A stretch of DNA of 20,648 bases, taken from the IMG/VR virus record IMGVR_UViG_3300043409_000996, positions 1 to 20,648 of that record. One strand, written 5' to 3'. Below are positions 1 to 6,430 of the stretch, in pieces. The stretch is from a virus. Each line of letters starts with the position of its first letter. Position 1 is the stretch's first letter. A program made the translations under genes and the position numbers. The notes under the pieces are model-generated. The model made no database searches. It saw only the letters and a list, made by a program, of their open reading frames with translations, and had not been told where the DNA came from.

Positions 1-46
1 TTTTTTGTGAATTCTTGAAGCCCTGAATGTAAGTCTTAGTACGCAT
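1..46 (-). CDS. 5' end of a gene cut by the window edge
   Basis: An ATG at 46 opens a frame that stays open to the left edge (reads MRTKTYIQGFKNSQ). A good ribosome-binding site (AAGGAAAT) lies just upstream, and the strong promoter at 84-111 points into it with a leader of about 30 nt. Only about 15 residues are visible, so no function can be given. Confidence 0.6.
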   Translation of the reverse strand, partial: MRTKTYIQGFKNSQK

Positions 47-83
47 ATCAAATTTCCTTTTCTTTTCTCAATCTCTAGACTCT

Positions 84-111
84 AGTATACCACAATGGGT
101 ACACTTGTCAA
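84..111 (-). promoter_or_regulatory. sigma70-type promoter (P1)
   Basis: On the minus strand the -35 box is TTGACA (106-111), the spacer is 16 nt and the -10 box is TATACT (84-89). An A-rich GAAAATAATTC segment abuts the -35 box. The promoter lies between the stop codon at 160 and the partial gene that starts at 46. Confidence 0.85.
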
Positions 112-128
112 GAATTATTTTCAATTCT

Positions 129-144
129 GTTGTTTTTTTGCAAC
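129..144. promoter_or_regulatory. GTTG-N8-CAAC dyad, possible operator (copy 1)
   Basis: GTTGTTTTTTTGCAAC begins 18 nt from the outer edge of the -35 box of promoter P1. A very similar 16-mer lies at about the same distance from promoters P2 and P6. It abuts a second perfect dyad at 145-162 (TGAATACC/GGTATTCA) that contains the stop codon of the neighbouring gene. It could be a regulator site or a curved UP-type element. Confidence 0.5.
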
Positions 145-159
145 TGAATACCTTGGTAT

Positions 160-495
160 TCACATTGCTCCAGTCCAACGAACATTCTGAAAAGTCCGTG
201 CCATCGTGTTTCCACGTGCGAAATTCTTAGCGGGACCCGCCCAACCAGCGGCTTTCAAAATGTCACCCTTCGTGAACTTGCCCATGTCACGCAGGCAAAC
301 GAACGAATGGACGGAACGGCCGAAGCCATTCTTGCGGCCGCTAATGACCTTGATGTATCGTGAACCAACTTCGAATGTCAGACCATCGCAAAAGTCTTGC
401 GCCATTTGTTTCTGATTTTCAGAGGGTGTTGCACCTTGCCACTTGATATAGTCAGCTTTGATGCATTCGAGGTATTCGTTAAAACCATCAATCAT
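160..495 (-). CDS. T4-like phage conserved protein, unknown function, 111 aa
   Basis: A small soluble protein with no signal peptide or membrane segment. The C-terminal half, with GSRYIKVISG, RSVHSFVC, KGDILKAAGW, FARGN and NVRWTGAM, resembles a short conserved protein found in many T4-like phages (from memory). No catalytic motif is apparent. I placed the start at the ATG at 495 because AAAGGAAA lies at good spacing; the frame continues upstream only to a TTG. It follows a 30-aa and a 39-aa gene in a small operon served by the promoter at 778-805. The stop codon lies inside a dyad (145-162), so transcription may continue toward the left edge. Confidence 0.8.
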   Translation of the reverse strand: MIDGFNEYLECIKADYIKWQGATPSENQKQMAQDFCDGLTFEVGSRYIKVISGRKNGFGRSVHSFVCLRDMGKFTKGDILKAAGWAGPAKNFARGNTMARTFQNVRWTGAM

Positions 496-512
496 TTTCT
501 TTTCCTTTAAAA

Positions 513-605
513 TCAACCAAGTGTTTTAACAGACCCGCCAACCAGCGCACCTGTCAGAACCATTGTAACAAAAACACACATCAAAACCGTTAAAACTGTA
601 AACAT
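513..605 (-). CDS. 30-aa single-pass membrane peptide
   Basis: An ATG at 605, preceded by AAAGGAAAT, opens a 30-codon frame reading MFTVLTVLMCVFVTMVLTGA and ending in GGSVKTLG. Nearly all of residues 2-24 is hydrophobic, so this is a lone transmembrane helix with a short tail. It sits between two other short genes of the same operon with normal spacing. The good ribosome-binding site and exact fit of the gap support it as real. Its role is unknown; tiny membrane peptides made early by phages often modulate host membrane proteins or lysis, but nothing here shows that. Confidence 0.6.
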   Translation of the reverse strand: MFTVLTVLMCVFVTMVLTGALVGGSVKTLG

Positions 606-625
606 TTTATTTCCTTTATCAAAAA

Positions 626-745
626 TTAATCGTTGTCGTAGAGACAATCAAACGCATACTGCAAGTCTTCATCAAGACTAGTTTCTGCTGGAACATCCTG
701 CACACTTTGCAGGGACTCAAGGATTTCAGTATTTTCGCTATTCAT
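626..745 (-). CDS. 39-aa acidic protein, unknown
   Basis: An ATG at 745 with a GAGAG ribosome-binding site about 6 nt upstream opens a 39-codon frame. The product is acidic (about ten Asp/Glu, no Lys or Arg), begins MNSENTEILESLQ and ends AFDCLYDND. It is the first gene behind promoter P2 (-10 at 778-783), with a leader of about 25 nt, and is followed by the 30-aa and 111-aa genes. No family recognised. A small acidic early product could be a decoy or inhibitor, but that is only a guess. Confidence 0.6.
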   Translation of the reverse strand: MNSENTEILESLQSVQDVPAETSLDEDLQYAFDCLYDND

Positions 746-777
746 TTTTTGCTCTCTTTTCTCACTCAACAGATACA

Positions 778-805
778 AGTATACGCTCATTGGAGGGAAA
801 GTCAA
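778..805 (-). promoter_or_regulatory. sigma70-type promoter (P2)
   Basis: Minus strand: TTGACT at 800-805, 16-nt spacer, TATACT at 778-783, with GAAAATAGTTC next to the -35 box as in P1. It drives the 39-, 30- and 111-aa genes. Confidence 0.85.
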
Positions 806-820
806 GAACTATTTTCACTT

Positions 821-863
821 TTCGCAAAAATACAACACTCTTTTTTTGTTGCAAGAAAACAAC
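821..863. promoter_or_regulatory. two GTTG-N8-CAAC-like dyads upstream of P2 (copies 2 and 3)
   Basis: TTCGCAAAAATACAAC at 821-836 matches the reverse complement of the copy at 7211-7226 at 14 of 16 positions. GTTGCAAGAAAACAAC at 848-863 keeps both GTTG and CAAC arms. The first begins 16 nt from the -35 box, close to the 18 nt seen at P1 and P6, and the second is 27 nt further out. Tandem placement favours a protein-binding site over a chance A-tract. Confidence 0.45.
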
Positions 864-871
864 ACTTTGTG

Positions 872-921
872 GGGAAAAAACAACAGCCCTAGAACCGGTT
901 TTGGGCGGTTTTTAGGGCTGT
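872..921 (-). terminator. Rho-independent terminator
   Basis: Reading leftward, ACAGCCCTA and TAGGGCTGT (883-921) form a perfect 9-bp stem. The arm-proximal AACCG/CGGTT can extend it, and it is followed by TTGTTTTTT (872-882). It lies about 50 nt past the stop codon at 971 and just before promoter P2, so it closes the operon containing the 200-aa protein. A smaller hairpin (GACGGC/GCCGTC, 943-958) without a T-run precedes it. Confidence 0.85.
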
Positions 922-970
922 GGAGGGGTGTCAGTACACTAGACGGCCAAAGCCGTCCTAGACGGCGGCT

Positions 971-1573
971 TTAGGCGTCTTCTTCGGCTTCGTTCTCGTC
1001 CTGTGGGAGGGTTTCTCCGTTCGCTAGGCGGTGGGTGTCGCACAATGTTGAAATCCATCCGTAGTTGTTTGACCGACCAGGACTGCCACACACTTCACAT
1101 GTACGATATGACATGGATTCAGCCATGCGAATCATTCCACTAACTTCGTCAGTATATCCATTTGTGTAGAATCTCAAACCACCAAACTTTTCTTTCACTT
1201 GGCTTGCTGTGATGTGTGGTATGTATGTGGGAACTTCATTGAACTCTGCTTTCACAATTGCTTTATTCGCCCATTCAATTCCAAAACTATCGGGTTCTGA
1301 TTTATTACCAAATGTAAAATGCATTTGAAGTGGGCGTATATCGCCCGCCAATGCACGTTTCAATGCACGATTAAATCGCAATGCTCTTGCACGGGTTTTA
1401 CGTTTTTGATCTACATGATTTTGAATGTTTGAACATAATACATCAATGATATTGTACCAACCATCACCACATTCAAAACCCCAACACATAGCAGTATGCG
1501 TCATTGGTGCATGGCGATATTTGAAAATCTTGGGATACTTTGCTACCAATGTTTCGTCTAATTCTCTTTTCAT
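971..1573 (-). CDS. Phage conserved protein with a C-terminal zinc ribbon, 200 aa
   Basis: A soluble protein of a type common in phages. It has the conserved early block MCWGFECGDGWYNIID (residues 29-44), then a basic stretch, VKEKFGGLRFY (126-136), and a C-terminal CEVCG...LCDTH element (C159, C162, C178, H181) that should bind zinc. An acidic tail follows. The family is usually annotated as hypothetical, and the role of the zinc site is unknown. It starts 3 nt after the stop of the upstream gene with a weak GGAT ribosome-binding site, so it is probably translationally coupled. It is the last gene before the terminator at 872-921. Confidence 0.8.
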   Translation of the reverse strand: MKRELDETLVAKYPKIFKYRHAPMTHTAMCWGFECGDGWYNIIDVLCSNIQNHVDQKRKTRARALRFNRALKRALAGDIRPLQMHFTFGNKSEPDSFGIEWANKAIVKAEFNEVPTYIPHITASQVKEKFGGLRFYTNGYTDEVSGMIRMAESMSYRTCEVCGSPGRSNNYGWISTLCDTHRLANGETLPQDENEAEEDA

Positions 1574-1576
1574 AAT

Positions 1577-2143
1577 TTATCCAAAATGTTGTGCTAAACT
1601 AGGGGAACTCATTACACGATTTGAAATTGAATCTTTCTTACGATTTGGTTTATATTGTTCATCTAAATTCAATAGCGGCGGCTGACCAAATTGTTTAGTA
1701 TACAAGAAAACGTGTTCGGATTCAACTAGACTAACAAACGCACGAATAGAATACTCGTTCATCTTTTCATCTGGAATTGAAATACTTACGTATCTTTGTT
1801 TCTCTGGTTGAAGGAGTGGATTATAATTTTCAAAGAACATCTTAGACTTCTTACTTGATGCAGTTGGCTTTGACAAATACTTGTTATGAATTAGAAGTCT
1901 CTTCTGCAAGTATGTTACATATGTACCACCAGTTGGTGTACGATTTTTTTTATCAAAATATCTTCCACACGACATGCCAATATAGAATGTATCTTCCAGT
2001 TGAAACGGAAGTACATTATTCTTGGGCATTGTATTTACAAATGCAAAAGAGTATACAGCAAAGTCAATATTTTTGCTCACTTCGTAGGCATCTTTCCATG
2101 TGAACCAACCTAGATGCTTTCCGTTTTCATTATATAAGTACAT
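1577..2143 (-). CDS. Divergent GIY-YIG-like protein, 188 aa
   Basis: Residues 29-60 (beta strand, then FYIGMS at 53-58) look like the GIY...YIG half of a GIY-YIG nuclease. The spacing fits an Arg/His helix (KRLLIHNKYL, 81-90), a Glu in a helix (E141 in SLVESEHVFLY) and a closing PPLLN (155-159), as in GIY-YIG domains where the Glu binds metal and a terminal Asn is conserved. The first GIY strand is degenerate (YSFAF). The C-terminal 30 residues are basic and polar. If correct it is a DNA-cutting or DNA-binding enzyme, perhaps a homing or host-DNA nuclease; activity is uncertain. It starts directly behind the 62-aa gene. Confidence 0.55.
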   Translation of the reverse strand: MYLYNENGKHLGWFTWKDAYEVSKNIDFAVYSFAFVNTMPKNNVLPFQLEDTFYIGMSCGRYFDKKNRTPTGGTYVTYLQKRLLIHNKYLSKPTASSKKSKMFFENYNPLLQPEKQRYVSISIPDEKMNEYSIRAFVSLVESEHVFLYTKQFGQPPLLNLDEQYKPNRKKDSISNRVMSSPSLAQHFG

Positions 2144-2144
2144 G

Positions 2145-2333
2145 TTATTTCACTTCATCAAATTCTTCAAACTCATCCCAATCATCTTCTTTTAGATTCT
2201 TAGGGTCAATAAATTTTGTCTGGTGCTTGAATTTATCTTTTTGTTTTTTGGATTCGTTCAACTTCGGTTTCCCTTTGCGACCTTCGTCTTCATAGAAGTC
2301 ACGGAAACTGGAATATTTCTTTGTTTTGGCCAT
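2145..2333 (-). CDS. 62-aa highly charged protein, unknown
   Basis: A small, lysine-rich then acidic protein: residues 1-40 are basic (KKYSSFRDFYEDEGRKGK and KKQKDKFKH) and the last 15 are acidic (EDDWDEFEEFDE). It is probably largely disordered. No family is recognised. Start ATG at 2333, 4 nt after the stop of the 147-aa gene. It sits in an uninterrupted series with the RNase H gene upstream and the GIY-YIG-like gene downstream, and its codon use and packing support a real gene. Confidence 0.65.
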   Translation of the reverse strand: MAKTKKYSSFRDFYEDEGRKGKPKLNESKKQKDKFKHQTKFIDPKNLKEDDWDEFEEFDEVK

Positions 2334-2337
2334 TTTG

Positions 2338-2781
2338 TTACTCTGATTCTCCCTGCAAGATTTCAGGCAATGCTTCTTCGATGAGTTTTCGATTGATGCC
2401 TTTGTACGTAAGTTTTTTATCTTTCATCATCAAAACAAGTTTAGCCTCTTCTGGAGAAACTGTTTCAAGAACCTCAATAAAAATTGATTCACGCTTGATA
2501 GGATTCAAAGTACTTCCTTTTAGAAAATACTGAAACTTTCTCAATTCTTTTGGAAGGCGATTATGCCCCCAATTACCTGGAGTTTCCATAGGTTTGTATG
2601 GAGGCGCACCCGCCGGCAATTCGAATATAATGTTTTTGTGAAACGTGTATTGCAATACCGTTTTCAATTCTGGTGTCAAGTTTGCAATCTGCTTTAATGA
2701 GTTTGCTTTTTTAGCCGCTGGTAATTCTGCGACATGCTGTAGCAACTCGGGCAAAGTCATTTTACTAATATCAATAGCCAT
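2338..2781 (-). CDS. T4-like conserved protein (DUF6433-like), 147 aa
   Basis: A soluble protein beginning MAIDISKMTLPELLQHVAEL with a Pro-rich centre (PAGAPPYKP, about 76-84), FLKGSTLNPIKRE and a C-terminal helix around VSPEEAKLVLMMKDK. It resembles the DUF6433 family, which I recall from T4-like cyanophages and marine T4-like phages; the assignment is from memory. Function is unknown. The ATG has a good AGGAA ribosome-binding site, and the gene lies 1 nt behind the RNase H gene, a neighbourhood that suggests a replication or recombination role. Confidence 0.7.
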   Translation of the reverse strand: MAIDISKMTLPELLQHVAELPAAKKANSLKQIANLTPELKTVLQYTFHKNIIFELPAGAPPYKPMETPGNWGHNRLPKELRKFQYFLKGSTLNPIKRESIFIEVLETVSPEEAKLVLMMKDKKLTYKGINRKLIEEALPEILQGESE

Positions 2782-2782
2782 T

Positions 2783-3649
2783 TTAAAATTCCTGTATATG
2801 TTCCATTAACTGCTTCATGCGGTTTTGGATAAAATAGTTAAGTAGTTTTTCCCTACCACGTTTAGGGGTATTATTATAAGTTTCAAGAATCTTTTCTTGA
2901 TACTCAGTTGGAATCTTAGACAGGTCAATCAGCAATTCGTTTCGCTTGTAGTTTCTCAGCATCACTTCATCACAAAAAGACTCAGGTTCTTCTTCTAACC
3001 ACTTATTTAGCTTTTTCTCAGTTACAGGTTTCTGTCGTGCTTCTACGACAAATGTATCATCGGAAGACATAAAGTTAGGGATGCCATCGCTTCTGTCGCC
3101 TCTGATAATGTGTTCTTTCAAGAATGCTTCTGGAGTATTGGTACGCAAGAACTTCTTACCCATTGGGCTATACTGTTCTACATTAGCGAACTTCTGCAAT
3201 TGCATAAAGTCTTTGTCGCTAGATAGAATCAGAATCTTTTCGGTAGTACTGTTCTTAAGCGGCACACCGAACTTGTGCGTCAACGTAGCAATAACGTCAT
3301 CGGCTTCAGTCTTGTCAACTTGAATTACTTTGTATGGAAAGTATTCTTTGATTTCATCACGCACTTTGTTCAGCGTTTCAAAGATTAGATTCCAGTCAAA
3401 CGGAGATGCCTCTCTGTCTTTCTTACGTCCCGCTTTGTAGTACGGAAAATAATCACGCCGCCAATACTTTTTGTCATCGCAACAAATAACAATATCACCA
3501 TAGTCATCTTTGAATTTCATATTATACATGCGAATGCTATTCAGCACCATATGCCGTACCATATTTTCATCAATTACATTTGATGCATTTGAATTTATCT
3601 GCATCATCAAGTTTGAAATCATTACCTGATTCAAGTCAATCAAAATCAT
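2783..3649 (-). CDS. rnh: RNase H / 5'-3' exonuclease (T4 Rnh-like), 288 aa
   Basis: A FEN/PIN-fold nuclease that in T4 removes RNA primers and flaps on the lagging strand. Acidic metal-binding residues are visible in order: D5 in LIDLNQ, D58/D59 in CCDDKKYWRRDYFPYYK, E115/D117/D118 in KTEADDVI, D145/D147 in SSDKDFMQL, and D185/D188 in RGDRSDGIPN, the helix-hairpin-helix region. The YYKAGRKK helix after the second site is the usual DNA-arch contact. Length is close to T4 Rnh (305 aa). No motif is missing, so it should be active. Start ATG at 3649 with GAGAAT upstream. Confidence 0.92.
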   Translation of the reverse strand: MILIDLNQVMISNLMMQINSNASNVIDENMVRHMVLNSIRMYNMKFKDDYGDIVICCDDKKYWRRDYFPYYKAGRKKDREASPFDWNLIFETLNKVRDEIKEYFPYKVIQVDKTEADDVIATLTHKFGVPLKNSTTEKILILSSDKDFMQLQKFANVEQYSPMGKKFLRTNTPEAFLKEHIIRGDRSDGIPNFMSSDDTFVVEARQKPVTEKKLNKWLEEEPESFCDEVMLRNYKRNELLIDLSKIPTEYQEKILETYNNTPKRGREKLLNYFIQNRMKQLMEHIQEF

Positions 3650-3658
3650 TTTATATTC

Positions 3659-3841
3659 TCAATAGTTCTGAACGATCCAAGCAGATAGTTCCTTGACTCT
3701 GGATTCAAGTACCGAGATTGCAGTATGAATATGTCCAGTATCATGTTCTTCTATTCGACTATACAAGATTTTAATTTCATCTTTGAGAGCCGCACAATGA
3801 CTAACACGATCATGCACCTCACTTGTAGTAACGATTGCCAT
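3659..3841 (-). CDS. 60-aa helical protein, unknown
   Basis: A small soluble protein that looks mostly alpha-helical (residues 18-57, heptad-like I/L/V spacing in LKDEIKILYSRIEEH and AISVLESRVKELSAWIVQNY), so it may form a coiled coil. It has its own near-consensus promoter at 3876-3904 and lies 9 nt before the RNase H start, so this promoter probably also drives RNase H and the genes after it. No family recognised. Confidence 0.65.
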   Translation of the reverse strand: MAIVTTSEVHDRVSHCAALKDEIKILYSRIEEHDTGHIHTAISVLESRVKELSAWIVQNY

Positions 3842-3853
3842 AACTATTCTTTC

Positions 3854-4972
3854 TTAATTTATTACTCTAACAATAATTGTATCAGAGTTAATGCGCCCTG
3901 TCAACTCGGAAGGCTTGGTAGACAATCCGTCTAACAGTTTTTTCAACACAATCTTGCCACCATCAAGTACTTGTTTAACATTTACCTCTGGCTTACGCAA
4001 ACGTTTGCCCGTGGATGTTTCAGCATTGAAGTTTTGAATTGTCGTACCTTTGATTGTCAGTCCTTTTGCATTATCTGCATTGTACATACCCAACAATTTA
4101 GTTTTGGTATTATACAACCACACTTGATTTGCACCAATAATCTTTTCTGGTAGAACACTCTTCAAATTCAACTCAGCGAAATCTTTCATGTATTGCACTT
4201 TAGCGGCAATGACACTTGCGGGTTTCTCTTTTACTTTACGTGCTTTACGTGTAGGTTTCTTTTCTGCACCACGATTTGTTTCTGCAACAATTGCATCATA
4301 GAATTCTTTAATCTTACGCAATTGCACTTTACTGAAATTAGAATATGCTTCTTTGATATCAGCATCGGACGTATTCATTACTTCTTCGAATTCTTTAGAA
4401 CGTTTAATGAACACTTCACACATACGCTTTTGTACAACGGAAGATAATTCTTTACTCTTCAGATACGATTGCATATCTGGTTGCGACTTGAATCCGCCAG
4501 TAATAAATTCATCTACAAGCCCTTCAATTTCACCGACTTCTTCAGATGCCTTTTCACGAATTCTATCTTGAATAGAAACGACTGGTGTAGTTGATGCGAC
4601 AACGGGTGCTTTTGTTTTTTTAGTTTTCTTTGCAGTCTCTAGAGCAGTCTTAAACTCTTTCACAAAGAACTTTTTGAATGTTTCAGATGGTTCGTAGCCC
4701 ATACACATCATACGTGCTACCCATCCCAATTGGCTAGGGATATATGTATCGCCCGATGACACTAAAGAAATTTCTTCTTTGGGTCGATCAATGCTAGCCA
4801 TGTATTCGACAACAAAAGTTTTTGCTTGCTTGTTGTCGCAAAAATAGTTATACCAATTCAATGCACGAATTTCTTGAATCTTAAGATTCTTCATTTCGGA
4901 CTGATCGGTCCAAGAAGGTTCTGTGCCAAATGCTTTTATATCAGCGCCAGTATTAATCTTGGAAAATTTCAT
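3854..4972 (-). CDS. T4-like conserved protein, unknown function, 372 aa
   Basis: A large soluble protein, Lys-rich and without a signal peptide. The N-terminal third (MKFSKINTGADIKAFG, then RALNWYNYFCDNKQAKTFVVEYM) and GWVARMMCMGY are followed by a Lys/Thr-rich linker (about 116-127). A helical middle (DRIREKASEEVGEIEGLVDEF) and a basic segment (RGAEKKPTRKARKVKEKP) follow. The C-terminal domain is rich in beta strands (VWLYNTKTKLLGMYN, GTTIQNFN). Similar proteins occur in T4-like cyanophages as hypotheticals (from memory). The basic linkers suggest nucleic-acid contact, but no catalytic motif is seen. Its last 50 nt hold the promoter for the next gene. Confidence 0.75.
   Translation of the reverse strand: MKFSKINTGADIKAFGTEPSWTDQSEMKNLKIQEIRALNWYNYFCDNKQAKTFVVEYMASIDRPKEEISLVSSGDTYIPSQLGWVARMMCMGYEPSETFKKFFVKEFKTALETAKKTKKTKAPVVASTTPVVSIQDRIREKASEEVGEIEGLVDEFITGGFKSQPDMQSYLKSKELSSVVQKRMCEVFIKRSKEFEEVMNTSDADIKEAYSNFSKVQLRKIKEFYDAIVAETNRGAEKKPTRKARKVKEKPASVIAAKVQYMKDFAELNLKSVLPEKIIGANQVWLYNTKTKLLGMYNADNAKGLTIKGTTIQNFNAETSTGKRLRKPEVNVKQVLDGGKIVLKKLLDGLSTKPSELTGRINSDTIIVRVIN
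3876..3904 (-). promoter_or_regulatory. sigma70-type promoter inside the end of the 372-aa gene
   Basis: Minus strand: TTGACA (3899-3904), 17-nt spacer, TACAAT (3876-3881). It lies within the last codons of the 372-aa gene and about 35 nt ahead of the 60-aa gene, which leads into RNase H. Confidence 0.75.
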
Positions 4973-4975
4973 AGT

Positions 4976-5275
4976 TTATTCACCCAATGTAAATGATACA
5001 GACTTGATAGAATCGTAACGGAATGAACGCCATTCATTCTTCTCCAAGTCAACTACAGAGATAGACTCATCGGTTGAAGTGGTGCGAACACGTTCGGTTT
5101 TCTTTTCGTATGTTGGGATTGCAGACTCTTGCAATGTGCATTTCATGGTACGCATTGTGCCGTCTTTCTTGAGAAAGTCAACAGTCACAGGACCATATTT
5201 CAGATGGCTAGTCAGCCAGTCACGAAATAATTTCTGCTCTTTTGGTGTGGTTGTTGCATAATAAAAATTTGTCAT
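4976..5275 (-). CDS. T4-like conserved small protein (DUF2693/WYL-like fold), 99 aa
   Basis: A small beta-rich protein: MTNFYYATTTPKEQKLFRDW, then KKDGTMRTMKCTL, a polar linker, and SVVDLEKNEWRSFRYDSIKS. The KDGT...CTL and W-R-SFR-DS pattern is shared by a family of small T4-like phage proteins and recalls DUF2693 and the SH3-like WYL fold; the assignment is from memory. I start it at the ATG at 5275 because GGAG lies 9 nt upstream, rather than at 5290, whose ATG itself overlaps that GGAG. It has its own promoter at 5320-5348. Confidence 0.75.
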   Translation of the reverse strand: MTNFYYATTTPKEQKLFRDWLTSHLKYGPVTVDFLKKDGTMRTMKCTLQESAIPTYEKKTERVRTTSTDESISVVDLEKNEWRSFRYDSIKSVSFTLGE

Positions 5276-5291
5276 AAATTTCGTCTCCATG

Positions 5292-5756
5292 TTAAAAATA
5301 TCGTTCGTTCAATGTTTCTAGTATACTCATAACTTGCTCGATTGTCAAGTCTGTGCCTTCAATTCTTTCTTCCAATGGCAAAATATCCCAATTGTCATTC
5401 TCTACATCATACCATGCATAGATACAAACTTCTTCGGCAGGCCGATGTTGAATCATTGAACCGAATGTGAATGAAAAACTTTCATGTTCTGGAAATATAA
5501 AATCTTCTTGTGCGGAATCTTTGTGAATAAAGATTGCATAGGATTCCATGTTGGTGTTACCACCTTCAATATACTTATATTCTCCGTCCATATTTTCTTC
5601 TTCAAGATCACCATATCCATCAAAGATAATCTTCACTTCTGAAATATCAGAAATATTTCTACCAATTTCCAAATCTTCGGGGTCTCGCCAAGACATATTC
5701 ATTAAACTAACAATGATATCATCAAATCTCTTATAATCATATTCATAATCTAACAT
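5292..5756 (-). CDS. 154-aa acidic protein, unknown
   Basis: A strongly acidic soluble protein (for example DGYGDLEEENMDGEYKYIEGG, DSAQEDFIFPEHESF, CIYAWYDVENDNWDIL) with regular beta-strand spacing. No family recognised. Good AAGGAA ribosome-binding site before the ATG at 5756. The upstream gene's TAA lies inside that ribosome-binding region, so the two are coupled. Its 3' end contains a near-perfect promoter (5320-5348) for the next gene. The acidic composition would fit a DNA-mimic inhibitor, but I see nothing specific for that. Confidence 0.7.
   Translation of the reverse strand: MLDYEYDYKRFDDIIVSLMNMSWRDPEDLEIGRNISDISEVKIIFDGYGDLEEENMDGEYKYIEGGNTNMESYAIFIHKDSAQEDFIFPEHESFSFTFGSMIQHRPAEEVCIYAWYDVENDNWDILPLEERIEGTDLTIEQVMSILETLNERYF
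5320..5348 (-). promoter_or_regulatory. sigma70-type promoter inside the end of the 154-aa gene
   Basis: Minus strand: TTGACA (5343-5348), 17-nt spacer, TATACT (5320-5325). It lies within the last 19 codons of the 154-aa gene and about 45 nt ahead of the 99-aa gene. Confidence 0.85.
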
Positions 5757-5759
5757 AAT

Positions 5760-6026
5760 TTATTCCTTAGTTTCGTTTTGAAATTGTTTTTCGTGTTTAA
5801 CTTCACTATACAAGTAATCATACAATTCTTTTATACCACCGATGTATTGTGCGCCGTGGTATATATGTGGGACAAAATTTGTATCTGGAACTAATATTCT
5901 CAATTGGTCAATCGTATAGTCTCTGCCCAATAAAAATAATTTATAATCTCGCCTACAAACTGTCAGAAGTGTTTCAGCTTTTAATGTTGATCTACTTCCC
6001 TCTGCGCCATAAACATAATACGTCAT
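5760..6026 (-). CDS. Glutaredoxin-like protein lacking the CxxC site, 88 aa
   Basis: The layout is that of a glutaredoxin: YYVYG strand at 3-7, helix after it, then NFVPHIYHGAQYIGGIKELYDYL (51-73), which matches the usual TVPQIF...IGGYDDL region with the cis-Pro (P54) and GG (64-65). Where the active CPYC should be (about 9-14) the sequence reads EGSRST, so both catalytic cysteines are gone. C25 is the only cysteine. It is therefore unlikely to be a thiol-disulfide reductase; it may be a degenerate copy or a binding module. It overlaps the upstream gene's stop by 4 nt (ATGA). Confidence 0.7.
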   Translation of the reverse strand: MTYYVYGAEGSRSTLKAETLLTVCRRDYKLFLLGRDYTIDQLRILVPDTNFVPHIYHGAQYIGGIKELYDYLYSEVKHEKQFQNETKE

Positions 6027-6427
6027 GGGGCATTATACACCTGCACAAATTCACTTGGTTCATTATTTAAAATTGCAGTTTTTAGTGTACCCTTGAAATC
6101 ATATGTTACTTGATATCCTTTGACAACACTTTGATATACTTGCTCATTGACAAGTTTACATATAGGGGTTGAAAGCGGAGGCGTCATACCCAAGACTAGA
6201 GTACTAGTTCCTGGTCCCGAATAGTGTGTTATTCCATATTGTTTTTGACAATAATTTTTTGTAGTCATGTACGGTACCTTTTCTATAATAGGTTTCACAT
6301 TTATCACCTTTGCCATATAGTAGCCGTCATTAGTTGACGAATCTTCTACAAGAACAACTCCAGCTTGTGCAACATTACACAAAAATAAAGTTGTTATAAT
6401 ACTATGTAGCGTACATGTTTTTTTCAT
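6023..6427 (-). CDS. Small secreted protein, paralogue of the next one, 134 aa
   Basis: Residues 1-22 form a signal peptide (MKKTCTLHSIITTLFLCNVAQA). The mature part has a YMAKVINVKP strand, four cysteines in all with two in the mature middle (C60, C91 by count), and a C-terminal VTYDFKGTLKTAILNNEP segment. This closing segment matches VTFEYKGQIRTVKMNNDPG in the 119-aa neighbour. Together they resemble the C-terminal half of small betaproteobacterial envelope proteins with a YxV-x-Y-x-G...R/K-x-DPG ending, but without the glycine zipper. Likely periplasmic or outer-membrane associated. Role unknown. Confidence 0.7.
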   Translation of the reverse strand: MKKTCTLHSIITTLFLCNVAQAGVVLVEDSSTNDGYYMAKVINVKPIIEKVPYMTTKNYCQKQYGITHYSGPGTSTLVLGMTPPLSTPICKLVNEQVYQSVVKGYQVTYDFKGTLKTAILNNEPSEFVQVYNAP

Positions 6428-6430
6428 AGT

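Noticed and set aside
943-958. GACGGC/GCCGTC hairpin as a separate terminator
   Set aside because: No T-run follows it in either direction; the true terminator is the larger hairpin at 872-921.
4193-4571. Plus-strand Cys/Phe-rich frames opposite the 372-aa gene
   Set aside because: The composition is that of reversed Lys/Glu/Ala codons; no upstream promoter or ribosome-binding site.
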